Shown here one piece after another: positions 11,401 through 21,764 of a DNA stretch of 60,000 nucleotides. The notes under the pieces are model-generated. The model saw nothing but the letters and a program-made list of their open reading frames with translations. It was not told where the DNA came from and ran no database searches. The DNA is taken from positions 2,105,501 to 2,165,500 of the forward strand of contig WPIO01000047.1 of assembly GCA_009760855.2 (NCBI GenBank), read 5' to 3'. Each line of letters begins with the position of its first letter. The first letter of the stretch is position 1. The stretch is from Cristatella mucedo (taxonomy: Eukaryota > Bryozoa > Phylactolaemata > Cristatellidae). Position numbers and translations under genes: made by a program.

Positions 11401-14400
11401 GGTTACCTCCTGGGACCGTTTTGAATTGGCCAATCTCCAGAACTTCAACCTAGCAAGCATCTATGGGATGAAGTCACGTTATGTCAATGGTAGCTTGCCT
11501 CCGATGATAGGTTTTGTCCACTTGCAACGAGCCTAGAGTATTATAATGGCAGATGCTTGCAGGCCTGTGATCAGCCTTTATGCCTGGGGAGTCCAAGAGG
11601 TCATTGCATAAGAAAGGTTTTAATTCAAAAACTGTATTTCGTAAGATTCTCCATGGGTACATGCCTGCACATACATATAATAATTATGGATATTTACAAA
11701 TACGAAATCAAAAGAAGGGCAGAATTCTAATCCTTTAGGGAGCCTCTAAGCAGCTCCGAGTAGATGCTTGTCGACTGAAATGATTAATCACAACTTGTAG
11801 CAGCCTACAGGAGTATCTCTGACGGAGGTACATATGGAATTAAGCACATATAGAATTAAGGCTGTATCATTCACAATTAGGTATCTTCCTTCTCATACTA
11901 CAGCCTACCTATCAAAGCTGTATCCCAATCAGGTTAGGCATCGTATCACCTGCTCATCTGACTCAAGTTGTTTAACCTCTTGGGTCTTTGCCCGGGAGGT
12001 AAGGTGCTAAGCTCCTCACTACCTGTGCGTCCTTCAGTAGGCGATACTTTATTGTCTGATGGCAAGTGGCAGTGAGTGCTGTTAAGGCGCTTCTGCAGTT
12101 ATATAAATGAGGCTGTTAAATCAGTTGGCCTTTAGTGTTAGCTTTAACCTTTAGCTTCACCTTTAGCCTTAAATAGACCTCAACTCCTTTGCAGACCATG
12201 CCCGTGATTTGTATGCTCCCAAAGCTTGAAATAACTCTCGACTGAGGCGACATCATACACTTACTTGACGAAATTTAAAAAGAAGCTAAGATGCAACTGT
12301 TCATTACAGTATTTGCTGGACCGTATGAATTGTCCTGTGTGTGCCAACGCATGCTGATATTGTGTGTGCTATTACTAACCAATTGACACGCTTCCTTTAC
12401 AACCAACATATCTCAAGTGCCTAGAAATGAATTTAGTGCTCTTATGGTGCTGCACAAATGTCTTATAACCATTAGTAGTGGTAGTACTAGTATTACAATT
12501 ATTATTTTATCCTTATCATAATTCAAGACCAAGTTCTTCCCATCATTGACATGAACCTTCAAATATGACATCTTGTTCAGCGATGCAAATAGCAGCCGAT
12601 TTTACAGTCCACCAAAAAGTGTTTCGATGGGGTTCAGATCAGCACTCATGCTTGGACATGGCTATGTAATCAGCAGAACCTACAACTGATCGGACTATTG
12701 CCGAAAAATTCTCTTGCCGACAGTGCATTGCGATTAGAATCGCTTTATCTTGTTGCCAAATAAAACCAAGCCCCCCCCCCAGGCTATCACAGACGGAAAA
12801 TTATGACATTTTGTTTACCATTTCAAACTATTTGTGCTATTCCATAACGTGATAAGAAAGTTTCAGTACGAGCTGCTTCGATACAGCCCTCATACTATCA
12901 CTCCACTGCACCGTGGTATGCTTCATGCATTCAACACTTTAAAATAGCTCCACTACAAGTATTCAAAATAATGAACTTCGATTCATCAATCCACACAACT
13001 CTTGACATGGTGGACGTAGTCTCTAGCCCGTTACAGGTGCTAGATATTTGCTTTGCAGAAAGCAAAGGTTTATGATGAGCAATCCTGGAGAGTATAACTT
13101 GCTAGCATAACATCCAAAGAATGCTCAGTTAAACCCTGCCATAGGATAAAGCGACGTAGCAACACTTTTGCATCAGAGCAAATCGATTCAAGGCTTGCTT
13201 TTTCGTCATCCAGATCATGATTAAGCTTAAGTAGACTTAACACTGCTTCCTTGCTTCCATCGTACCGAGTTGCAACTGCGCTTTAATATTTCAGAGCACA
13301 TGTTGCTCAAAAATCATAAGCACTAACAATGAGCACCCTCTTGAAGCCTGGCCCAAACACAATCCTCGGATTTTGCTTTCGTATTTTTGCTTCTGAACAG
13401 CAAAAATCTCACTTGCTCTGTATATCTCTCTGTATTTGTTAGCTCTTCTACCGTCTTCAAATCTGGTGGCACAGGGAATTAATATAAGCTATCTTTCTAG
13501 GAAATATCATTCAGCTGACAAAGGCGCTCGATAGTTGAGCCATCCTAGCAAGGCTAGCCACCATTGATTAGATGGCATTTTCTAACTATTTCTTCTTAAG
13601 GAAGGTATTTCCTAGTATAATTTGCTTCTCCTGCCTCAAAATACGCTACAAACTACTTTGTTTAGTATGGATTGATAGGAGGACTAGTAGAGTGTGCTTC
13701 GTCAGAGCCAGTCTTGTCGGAAGAGGTCCTAATCATCTGAATTTCCCCTTTTCCAGCAATCGCCTAAACCTTGCGATGGCACCTGTAAATTGGGCGACTG
13801 AGAAGCAATTCCCATTCCAACCCACCTCTGCAGCTCTACTAGCATATTTCTATGATCAATCCAAAGCAAGCTCATTTCCCTCTACACAACCCACAACCAA
13901 CTGTAAGTCCGTACAGATTTGGTTCTCTTTGAGTCCTCTATAAATGTTTTATTTGTAGTATTATTATTTCTAAGACCTTACGCAATAACATTGACAAAAA
14001 GGCACAGATTCGATTTGAAAAAGTCGACCCGAAAATCTGCCGGGAAAATCCACCAACGCAGGAACCAAGCCAAGTACAAAGAGTATGGCCTCTCAAAGTT
14101 ACTCAAAAGAAATCGCTAGTCTCTTTCGGTAACCTCATGAGTTAACAATAAATAATTGCACACACAAACCACATATGCCCACATGTAAGCGCACATGCCA
14201 GCTCACGAGGGCACGAGGCAAGGCTGTGATCACCGCTCACGTGCATCAATACCTTCAGACAAGATCTGAGAAGTAAATGGAATAGAAAATGTTAATAGGC
14301 ATTCCCAAACATGTACTGATCTTGGTGCAAGTCAAGTAGGTCTAGTGTTGCAAGTCCCGGAACAGCCTCAAACAATAAACCCATTTCTTGCAAAATAAAA

Positions 14401-16125
14401 ACGACTAATCAGTTGCAAAGCCCAGCTCTGTCTTGTAATTGCAATCCTTTCTCAGCACCTAGGGACCTACATTGCTGTTTTACCTAAGAACAGTTTCCAG
14501 AGCTACAAATCAGATGTTTCAGTTAACAGAAAAATCTTAACAAGCCTCAGCAATGCACTGACATATCAAAGCACGAGCTCGAAAACTTCTGAGACCCCAC
14601 ACGATGATAAAACAACAACCAACAGAGCCACGAGCACACTTACCAGTTACAATCAACTCCACAGATAAGAACATCATATATACAAATACTGGGCTTATAA
14701 GAATAGCAATTCTTTGTCCTAGATTACAGTCTTGCAGAATATAACGAGTACTATGCAATTGCAGATAAGATCGAGATAAATGCATCCCAAAATCGCATCC
14801 AGCGAAAAATTACTGAATTGTACAAATAATCAGAGCATTATTATTTGTGCATTGATTGTTTTACGTTGTTAAATTTACAATACAGAAAACAGAAATTCCG
14901 TTTAGTTTTAAGCAATGTTAGTCTCACTCCACATTTAGGGATAGATACTCCATACATATAAATCCCTATTAGCAGGCCCGAGCATGTTCTTATAAGTCGA
15001 CTTGATGAGTCGACTGTACACCCGGCATCCAGCAAAAGAACTCGAAAAAACTAGTACCCTTTCAAACGCTAAGGTTGAACCCATATTGCACACAGGCTGA
15101 AGCGGAGCTGCAAACTTACTCATCCTGTGGCTTTCGTCCCATTCCTCTTGCTTCTTCACTCGCTGCTCCTCCAACCTCTCAAACAGAGACCTGCGGTCAT
15201 ATTCTTCCTCTGGAGCTTCTAAAAAAAATCACATCGGATTCCATAGTTCCCCATCATATATAGCTACCTACAGACAGGTAAGGCCAGGCAGTAAATAAGT
15301 AAGGCTGCGAGTCGTTAAAAGGAGATAGCTTGCACACTGGATGATGAAAGTGGAGCAGTCGGAACTAAGTCACTCAAATACTATGTTTACGCAAGCATAT
15401 CCCATGCTGACTACCGACATCTAGGGAGGCTGAAAGTTACCAAGCAGGATGAGAGTTGTGAGAAGTGGACGATAGCCATTATGCTCCTAACACGCATTCT
15501 CCGACAAGTGCAAGCCGTTCGAAAAGCACTTCATATACTCGAGAGTGAGGATTAGACCAAGTTCAAATTCACAAGATTGCTTTCGCAAACCTTTCGTAAG
15601 CATAGGCTCCGAAACTGGCAGATGTGCCGCCACTCGAGTCGCGGTAAACTCTTTCTTCACTTGCAACTACTTATTCATTCCGGAGGCAAATACCTTTAGG
15701 AAGACCGACATATGTGACGTAAACGATCTTTCCCAGGCGGTCGCCGTCCACCACATTTCTCAGCCACTCCATATCAGACCGCCAACAACCGACGGCTGCA
15801 TTCGCAAGGCTAACGCTGGACTGTGCAGGCTAGCGGCTGAAGCATCATTCAGGGGGTAATATTTTAGCAAATACGTGCAGACAATGAGCTCTGCGGCCGC
15901 TCGGTAGCTCGTAGCATCGCCTGCGTACTCAGCCAGCAATGCTCAGCAAGACGTGCTCAGGAAGCCAACATCAAAGGCGGAACACTTAACCAGCACCAGG
16001 TACATGCCTATGGGCTGGTCTGGCTTTCTCACGCGCTCCCAATCTTCTTGCCGCTTCCTTTTAGCTTCTTCTATGTCATTTTCGGAAACAAATCTCTTGC
16101 TGATACCAGATACGTCAGTACTCAT
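8046..16125 (-). CDS. PSME3IP1: PSME3IP1 / FAM192A (NIP30, PIP30) orthologue, five exons
   Basis: Nuclear protein that in mammals binds the 20S-proteasome activator PA28-gamma (PSME3) and alters its specificity. The N-terminal domain is shared with yeast Fyv6, a splicing factor (family knowledge). Exons on the minus strand: 16125-16008, 15218-15120, 9476-9355, 9223-9085 and 8491-8046. They total 924 nt, exactly 307 codons plus TAG. Residues 11-39 are the family signature ('RFVSENDIEEAKRKRQEDWE'). Residues 42-50 are 'PEEEYDRRS', 73-78 'KNMVRG' and about 150-156 'LLAGAVK'. Residues 256-265 'VAVLPGIGDY' with the following acidic/Ser run form the PA28-gamma-binding motif. The ATG at 16125 is chosen because the conserved domain follows at once. 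Intron types are unusual: GC-AG, GT-AG, AT-AC (U12-like), GT-AG. The Ala/Ser/Gly-rich insert in exon 5 is longer than in vertebrates as I recall them. Identity is very sure; exact splice sites are inferred. Confidence 0.93.
9085..9223 (-). CDS. PSME3IP1: PSME3IP1 exon 4
   Basis: It follows an AC terminus (GAGGAAC|AGTACC) in phase 0 and encodes a Lys-rich segment ending 'KSQKALLAGAVKRKR', the conserved block in vertebrate orthologues. It ends ACAG|GTGCTC, phase 1. A donor 8 bases earlier (AAAAAG|GTGCAC) would give the wrong phase for exon 5. Confidence 0.85.
9224..9354 (-). promoter_or_regulatory. PSME3IP1: U12-type AT-AC intron (131 nt)
   Basis: 5' splice site ATATCCTTTG matches the minor-spliceosome consensus. 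A branch-site-like GCCTTTAACG lies with its adenosines 11-12 nt before the 3' AC. Using this intron joins exons 3 and 4 in phase 0. Confidence 0.8.
9355..9476 (-). CDS. PSME3IP1: PSME3IP1 exon 3
   Basis: Acceptor TTTCTAG|AGAACATGG restores 'MKNMVRG'. The exon encodes residues 73-113, ending 'LEEDILLDEYK'. No GT donor precedes the in-frame TGA. The end coincides with AAA|ATATCCTTT, the consensus U12 AT-AC donor. Confidence 0.88.
10998..11130 (-). mobile_element. tRNA-derived SINE, family 1
   Basis: Reverse-oriented copy. Reading minus, the head is 'TGGTTTGGACCTGTGGTTAG' and the B-box 'GTGGGCTCGAGCC', then the tail 'GCGCCTGAGGAGAGATTAAG'-like ending at an AT-rich end near 10998. Confidence 0.85.
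11300..11540 (+). pseudogene. Tc1/mariner transposase relic
   Basis: The open frame at 11309-11536 contains 'DIFQNDIDPKHIATAKYF', which matches the Tc1 block 'FQQDNDPKHTA' around the second catalytic Asp. The following residues are a decayed version of the region leading to the third acidic residue. Only this fragment is recognisable. Confidence 0.65.
11885..12500 (+). mobile_element. LINE family A 3' fragment with nested SINE 2
   Basis: The RT C-terminal blocks at 11890-11970 ('CTACAGCCTACCTATC' region) and the 3' part at 12185-12460 are colinear with other copies. They are separated by a SINE 2 copy at about 11985-12140. The 3' end has the decayed 'AAGTGCCTAGAAATG...GTGCTGCACAAATG' tail. 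Confidence 0.7.
11985..12140 (+). mobile_element. tRNA-derived SINE, family 2 (decayed)
   Basis: 'GTAGGCGATACTTTATTGTC' and 'ATGAGGCTGTTAAATCAGTT' match the family body and end. The B-box is degraded. Confidence 0.6.
12590..13300 (-). pseudogene. Tc1/mariner transposase relic
   Basis: On the minus strand the broken frames read 'VVWIDESKFIIL' (first catalytic Asp, WxDES block, near 13000), 'GGSVMVWG'-like remains, then 'WQQDKA' (near 12750) and 'SADLNPIETLFGGL' (12605-12650), the third acidic block. Stops and frameshifts occur throughout. It is distinct from the 11.3 kb relic and of opposite orientation. Confidence 0.8.
15120..15218 (-). CDS. PSME3IP1: PSME3IP1 exon 2
   Basis: Preceded by a T-run and AG (TTTTTTTTAG|AAGCTCC). 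It encodes 'APEEEYDRRSLFERLEEQ' and a charged helix. It ends ATGA|GTAAGT, a strong donor in phase 1. Confidence 0.92.
16008..16125 (-). CDS. PSME3IP1: PSME3IP1 exon 1
   Basis: Encodes residues 1-39 plus one base. It starts at the ATG of 'MSTDVSGISKRFVSE'. No GT donor gives the right frame. The boundary that restores the conserved spacing to 'PEEEYD' is ATAG|GCATGT, a GC donor, phase 1. Confidence 0.88.
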
Positions 16126-16924
16126 TTTCACGTATTCGGCGCCAGCTCAGACAACACTTGCAGCCGCACACCTCGCACGCAGCTGCAGAATGGAATTATT
16201 CTAATATGCCGTATTTATCATGATTAAAGAGATTAAATTTAACCATAAATTCAAAATAATTAAAACTAAATACTTATTGCTTTTTCTGCTACCCCTTTTA
16301 AAAGCCTCACTGGGAGGGCGTGAATTCTACCACAGTCTGGTATCTATGGTGAAAAGGAACCTAGCTTGTGGGCTGAACGGGTCTTGCTTGGCTAATTTCC
16401 ATGCAAAAACTAGGTTTCTTCTTGTCAATGTGAACGCGCGAGGTTTAGAAGCAGCGAATTGGGAACAATAAGGGGCGAAGTGAGCAGAGTATATACGTCC
16501 ACTGTACGAGAAAAAAACAACAAAATTTAGTCATCAAGTAACACACTGCCAAAACTCAGCGAAAATACCACATACAAGAAACTCTGCTGGAGAAAGATGC
16601 TGAATCAAAAGCCTAGGAGCGCCGCGCTGTCAAATCTAAGCACAAGCATCATTTTTAATTTGTGACAAGATCGAAAACATGACGAGACTTAAAATGCGAT
16701 TCGAGCACTTCACGACCCAGGTATGGAATCCTTGTCCGACAGTAGGCCGGTCTCACCAGCTATGCTGGGCTTACCACACGGTCAGCAAACGCTCAGGCCA
16801 TATTGGAATACAGCAAAAACTGTAAAGCAACTATAAAGTTTCAGCTTATTCACGGGCAAAACTTAGCAAAATTATTAATAATTCATTTATATATTACCCT
16901 CAGTGGACGTAATCTCTTTCTAAT
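16126..16924. other. Upstream flank of PSME3IP1
   Basis: This region should hold the minus-strand promoter and 5' UTR. I see no convincing TATA box or CpG-dense core, only AT-rich sequence and a plus-strand open frame (16220-16471) with no family resemblance. Confidence 0.35.
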
Positions 16925-17135
16925 CACATAGGGTATACTGTAGAGGAAGCATTACCATATGGTTGTGGTAACATGCACAGTGTCAACAGGCATGGCATGG
17001 CTACTGGTAACATGCGCAGTTTCAGCATGCATGAGCACAAAAAGGAACCGGCGAATGATCCTCAGTAATTACACGAGCCCTGCGAATGCTCTGACGAACA
17101 GATGCGTTTTTTCGCTGACCATTATGGCCCCAGAA
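16925..17135 (-). mobile_element. LINE family A 3' fragment
   Basis: Reading minus, 'AAACGCATCTGTTCGTCAGA' matches the conserved end of the RT ORF, followed by the 'CTGACACTGTGCATG'-type repeats of the LINE A 3' region. Confidence 0.65.
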
Positions 17136-17139
17136 TGGC

Positions 17140-17375
17140 ACTATGGCCCACATCGAAAGACAGCACCGAAATACTGTTCTCCAGAAAGGGGTTCTCGATG
17201 CCGGCGTACTACGTTACCTTTCGGTCTGCATCCTTATCGAAGGCAACCTCATTGCTATCAGACGGGGTGGCGACGTCAACGATGGTGGCCGGTGTCCCAT
17301 CGTCAAAAACTAGGTCCGACTGTAGCAGGCTGTCGCTAGCCTCAATTCACCCATCAAATATCGCCAGCATGTGAA
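17140..17375 (-). other. Unassigned minus-strand open frame
   Basis: Reading minus there is a protein-like stretch including 'LLQSDLVFDDGTPATIVDV' and 'NEVAFDKDADRK', then a TAG and, in the same region, 'NPFLENSISVLSFDVG'. A possible donor (AAG|GTAACG) lies next to the stop. I recognise no family. It may be an exon or a transposon remnant. Confidence 0.3.
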
Positions 17376-17529
17376 CTCTCAAGGCTGAAAACAAATGCCT
17401 CAGGACAAATTTATGTCTGGCACTGGCCATCAGCATCATCGGACCACAGCGTCAGGGCATGTAAAGTAGGCAAGACTCACTGACCACCCGCTCCAAGAGA
17501 GCCAACACGGTAAGGCTCTCGCCTTTTAT

Positions 17530-17690
17530 ACTAGCTAGGTCATATATTACATATTAAGTCATGTTAAGTCATGAGGTCGTGGGTTTGAACCCTTCGGTAG
17601 GTGATTCTTTATCGCCTATGCAAGCGGTGGTGAAAGCCATGAAGGCTCTTCTGTTGCTATGCAAATGAGGATGTTAAATCAGTTAGTATT
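17530..17690 (+). mobile_element. tRNA-derived SINE, family 2
   Basis: 'GAGGTCGTGGGTTTGAACCC' (B-box), 'GTAGGTGATTCTTTATCGCC', 'AAGCGGTGGTGAAAGCCATG' and 'GATGTTAAATCAGTTAGTAT' occur in family order. Confidence 0.85.
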
Positions 17691-17734
17691 TTTATTAGGA
17701 GTCTCTATTTTCATAAAACCACGATTTATCGTGG

Positions 17735-17874
17735 CGAGCTGGATTGGTCCAGCGGTTAAGGCGCTCGCCCCGGCCAAGGTCTGGCCCTGAGGTCGTGGGC
17801 TCGAGCCCAGAGGCATATGTAAAGCGCCTGAATAGAGATTAAGTTCTCTCGGGGCGCTATATAAATGAATTATA
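17735..17874 (+). mobile_element. tRNA-derived SINE, family 1 (best copy)
   Basis: Head 'TGGATTGGTCCAGCGGTTAA' with A-box, 'GAGGTCGTGGGCTCGAGCCC' with B-box, then the tail 'GTAAAGCGCCTGAATAGAGA' and 'AAGTTCTCTCGGGGCGCTAT', ending AT-rich. The tail is almost the same as the LINE A 3' end. Confidence 0.9.
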
Positions 17875-19188
17875 TTTTTTTTCGTAAATGGAGCTCAATT
17901 CAAAGTGAGCAGCAAAGCTCATAGTTCGTAATCGCGAGGCATTACAGGACTGTACAAGCTATTTCGTATAACTCATCTCGAGCAAAAAAACAAGTGACTG
18001 ACCATCTCTTGAATTGAGCTAGCTTTGTATGCCATCTAAGCAATAGATTATGGCATACCCGGACCGCGACTAACTTAATTCAGGCAGTACTAATACTATC
18101 AAGCACATTATTGATCAAGCCGCTTTTGCACGCAGACGTTTCGATGCCTTCTTTCTATATCCGTTTGGATACCATCAAGTGTAGGCGGGGGGAGCTAGCC
18201 GCGTGTCGTGGAATGTTCTAGTTAAGAATATGCTTCCTTAATAAGGCTTATATGAGCGTTATTAGCTATAAAAGGCTCCGAAGAAGTAGCCAGAAATCGA
18301 CCCAATGTTTCCTCGAGATCTGTCATTGTCAGCTATTCTATTGTAACCTGAGCCGATGAATAGATTCGCGGCTTTAATCAAACTCGCCTTAGCAATGGAT
18401 TTGTTAAAGGATTGAGCATTTTAAATAGGCTTGAATGACGATCTCGTGTAAAAACGCCTACCATAACGGTTTGCATACTCCTTCTACCCAGCTTAAGGAG
18501 GCTGCACCTTGCCAGCCCCTGCACTCTTAGGCGGCACAAGAAGAACAGCAAAGGAAGAGGTAAAAAGGCATCAGGTGTGGCGTAAGGGGCGAAAGAGATT
18601 CGACTACAGGGGGCTTAGAAATATAGTACGCACTCATCACGTTCGACTTTTTTACACTTCAAAGACTTCCAAAGCGATTTCTTTTTCAGGCGGCATCCAG
18701 CAAGGAGCTTAAGCATTGATTTCTCTCTCGACGTCAGAGATGGCTGAACATCTTTTGCCTTTTGGCATAAGCAAAGGTGCGGCACAGGATCTGAATAAGT
18801 CAATGGTGACACCTGCGAGACGGTGTAAAAGCACGTGGTGTTTTTTCTTCGGAACTGTCCGTTTTTTCTAGTCTACAGGTATTGATACCTTTTCTGAACT
18901 TGAGTTACTACGTCGTTCATCGATGACTTTAAAAAAAAAAGATGTTTTCTTCTTTTATTCTTCTTCTTTCGTAAAACTAGTCATGCACAGTCTCCTTATA
19001 GTACTAGTCTCCTTAGAGTTTCAAGGAAAAATCGACCCATAACGAAAGACATGATTATGATATTGGCTTGTCGACAATGAGGAGCGTTGGTTCATTGTTC
19101 AATTCGACAGCAACCTGTTTCCGATGATTTAACGGTGAAAGTGAATGAGTCTATATAGTTATGGCATAATTTTTTCTGAATGTTTGAT
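17875..19188. other. Unassigned intergenic sequence
   Basis: AT-rich with short open frames only (for example 18509-18712 plus). No family, RNA or repeat is recognised. Confidence 0.3.
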
Positions 19189-19197
19189 GTGTGTGTG

Positions 19198-19268
<71 letters not shown>
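19189..19268. repeat. (GT)n microsatellite
   Basis: Nearly perfect GT dinucleotide run with one interruption, immediately upstream of a SINE 2 copy. Confidence 0.97.
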
Positions 19269-19303
19269 ATGTGTGCTTATATGTGTCTGTGTGTGTGCGT
19301 CGG

Positions 19304-19480
19304 TGAGCCGTGATGGCTGAGTAGGTAAGGTGGTTGCTTTTCACGACCTCGGCCCCGAGGTCGTGGGTTTGAATCCTGTGGTGGGTGATTCATTATTGCC
19401 GCTATAAGCGGTGGTGATAGCCGTAAAGGCTCTTCTGTCGCTGTAAAAAAGAGGCTGTTGAATCAGCTAGTATTTTTGTA
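19304..19480 (+). mobile_element. tRNA-derived SINE, family 2 (best copy)
   Basis: 'GTGATGGCTGAGTAGGTAAG' (A-box region), 'CCGAGGTCGTGGGTTTGAAT' (B-box), 'GGTGATAGCCGTAAAGGCTC', 'AAAGAGGCTGTTGAATCAGC' and 'TAGTATTTTTG' end. The head resembles a tRNA; the rest is family-specific. Confidence 0.9.
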
Positions 19481-19799
19481 AGGAATTGCGACTCTATTTG
19501 TGAGTTGTTTACCGAAGCATACCTTTTTATTCGAATGGTTATAAAGCGTGCTCTGTTCTAGGAGTAGGGTTGCTAATAGCTAAAGTGGCTGCTTGCTCTA
19601 CCTAAATTAGACATTCTGGGAAACTCCCTGATAGACTTGAGCCAATTTCGGAGCAGTGCTTAATCAACATTAGTGAATTGCAGATTAGTGCCGCGCCGAA
19701 GGAATCGAATGGTAGAAAGATGCTTATCCCTAACAGCGTATGCAAAATACTTAAAAAAAAAGTTGTTAAAGGCAGTGTTTCAATAATAATAATGCATGT

Positions 19800-20215
19800 G
19801 TACAGCACCCTCAGAGAGTTTAATCTCTTTTAGGCATTTAGTATTTCCTGCAAAGGAAGCATGATCGAACAGCTAGTGGTAGCATGCTCAAAAATGACAA
19901 CCAGCATAACATGGTTAGAGGCGACATGCACAGGGTCGGCTTACAAATATGGTTAGTGGAAGAATGCACAATATCACCACGCATAATCATACAAAGGACT
20001 AATCACATGAACCCAAAAAATGTTGGAAAAAATAGATGCGTTTTTAGTTTCTTTTTTAAATGTGGTAAAGTCAGGGGATGTCGTGACTCAAGTCGGAAGT
20101 GAATTCCAGGCTTTGGAAGAGTGCGAATCCAACAGTCTCCAAATCATTTGAGGTTCGTACGAGGTATAGTTAGACGACTAGGTTTCGAACAGCTGGTGGT
20201 AAAATGCTTGGCCTG
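19800..20215 (-). mobile_element. LINE family A 3' fragment
   Basis: Minus strand: RT C-terminal pieces, then the 3' region and the tail hairpin (at 19805-19845, seen on plus as 'CCTCAGAGAGTTTAATCTCT'). Confidence 0.75.
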
Positions 20216-20829
20216 ATGATAAACCTGCATTTTCATACGATTATGCTGACATCGCTAAGACGAAGTAGTTTAGGAGGGCTGACGAAGCCAGGAGGAATTG
20301 ACCTAATGTGGTTAGTTTAGCAGATGTCACGAATCTACTGGAACTTTTGTAACACAGGTTTGGGCCGAGGTTTAAGCGATGGCCGTTGGGCGATATCGGG
20401 AAACCCCATATAAAGCATGTAACGCCATATTTTAGGATTGCATACGTCAGCTCGGAACTGGTACTGGTAATGCGAAAGTACCTGATATGTAAGTATTGAT
20501 GGATGACTGATAGATTGACTGATTGACCGATATGATGGACGTAGTGACCATTCTTCCGGTGCCTGCTGTTGAAGTTGTGGAGCTTTTGACTGTTGTAAAT
20601 CGCGTCGAGACCGCTACTGTAGAAACGTCTGATGTGATTAACCACTGCTCCGATGCTAGGCAAGCTGCTCCACTACGGTGCGGCCGTGCCGGTGGTGGTG
20701 TCTGCCTTGTAAGTTGTGTAATTGTAGAAAGCCCTCATTTACCAAATTACTGAGGCGTCTTGCTTTGACAAAGGCCATTGTTTTGACAAGGCCGTGTGGC
20801 GTATGCATTTAGTAAAGTACACTGAAGTT
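20216..20829. other. Unassigned intergenic sequence
   Basis: There are overlapping open frames on both strands (minus 20663-20241, plus 20523-20753) with no recognisable family. Neither shows stronger coding character than the other. Confidence 0.3.
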
Positions 20830-20962
20830 AGGCTGATTAACCAGTCCCATTAATATAGGGGCAGAAAAATCTTAGTGGCTGTCATTACAGCTTGAAGTTC
20901 GAAATAGTAGATTTGCATGCGGTAGGAGTTTAACCCATGACCTTGGTCGTGAGGCTACTTGA
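20830..20962 (-). mobile_element. tRNA-derived SINE, family 2 (decayed)
   Basis: On plus the copy appears reversed: 'GCTGATTAACCAGTCCCATT' end, then a degraded body and 'ACCCATGACCTTGGTCGTGA' (reverse of the B-box region). Confidence 0.65.
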
Positions 20963-21258
20963 CAGCACTCGCTTTTTGGCTAGCAGTCACCTACTGCAGC
21001 CAATTGCAGCGTGGCCCGACGTCTTTTTCCTGTGAGATCCAAAATTGTGTTTATAGATACGTATATTCCCCCCTGCTAGCCAAAATACAGTCTTGTATAC
21101 GTATTACAGACGTTGTGTTTGCTGTCGAGCCAGAAGATACATACAGCATGCCAAGCTCTACGATGATGGAGAAGACTGCTAGTCGAGTCCATGCTTACAG
21201 CGTTTTGACATCTTATCATTGAATTTTTGGTGATTTGGGTAGGCTCATCCCTGTGTGC

Positions 21259-21311
<53 letters not shown>

Positions 21312-21764
21312 AATTATACTGTCTACGAGGCTTCTCCTTCAATGATCCCAATGAGAAAAGAAGCTGGTTTGTGTGAAGCTTTTATGTTCTCGCCCCTACT
21401 CGTCAACCAAGTTAACGAGGCCCCGACCGACCATGCTACAGTTGCTGAATCGGCGTCTCATACAGTCAAATGAACTGGACTTCCGTAAGTGGTCGTGGCG
21501 ATTTTTCCAGCCTTGCAATAAATTCAAATATTCAGTGCGTTTGGAAAGTCGGGTAGTGAGTGTATGCTCAGATAAAGGATCCTCTAAGCATTGCCTATCA
21601 TATGAAACACACTATCAAATGTTAAACAGACATTATTGTGTTAGCTAGGCGACACTGCTATAAACTAGATTTTGGATGACATGAGAAATGTTTTTAAATA
21701 AAATTGCGATGAAACCAACTTTATATTTAGGGCCAAAAAAGCGTTTGACTCAAACGGAAATGGT
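20963..21764. other. Unassigned sequence with a (GT)n run at 21262-21310
   Basis: Apart from the GT microsatellite at 21262-21310, only short unplaced open frames are present. Confidence 0.35.

Larger units (their letters stand above)
9477..15119 (-). other. PSME3IP1: PSME3IP1 intron 2 (5.6 kb), transposon-filled
   Basis: Canonical GT-AG intron. It contains a SINE 1 copy (10998-11130), two Tc1/mariner relics (about 11300-11540 plus and 12590-13300 minus) and a LINE A piece with nested SINE 2 (11885-12500). The parts at 9490-10990 and 13310-15110 show nothing I can name. Confidence 0.8.

Noticed and set aside
17750-17815. tRNA gene-like A- and B-boxes (also at 848, 19304, 27545, 41800 and elsewhere)
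   Set aside because: Each is followed by the same family-specific body and tail and lacks a proper acceptor stem and anticodon arm. They are SINE heads, not tRNA genes.
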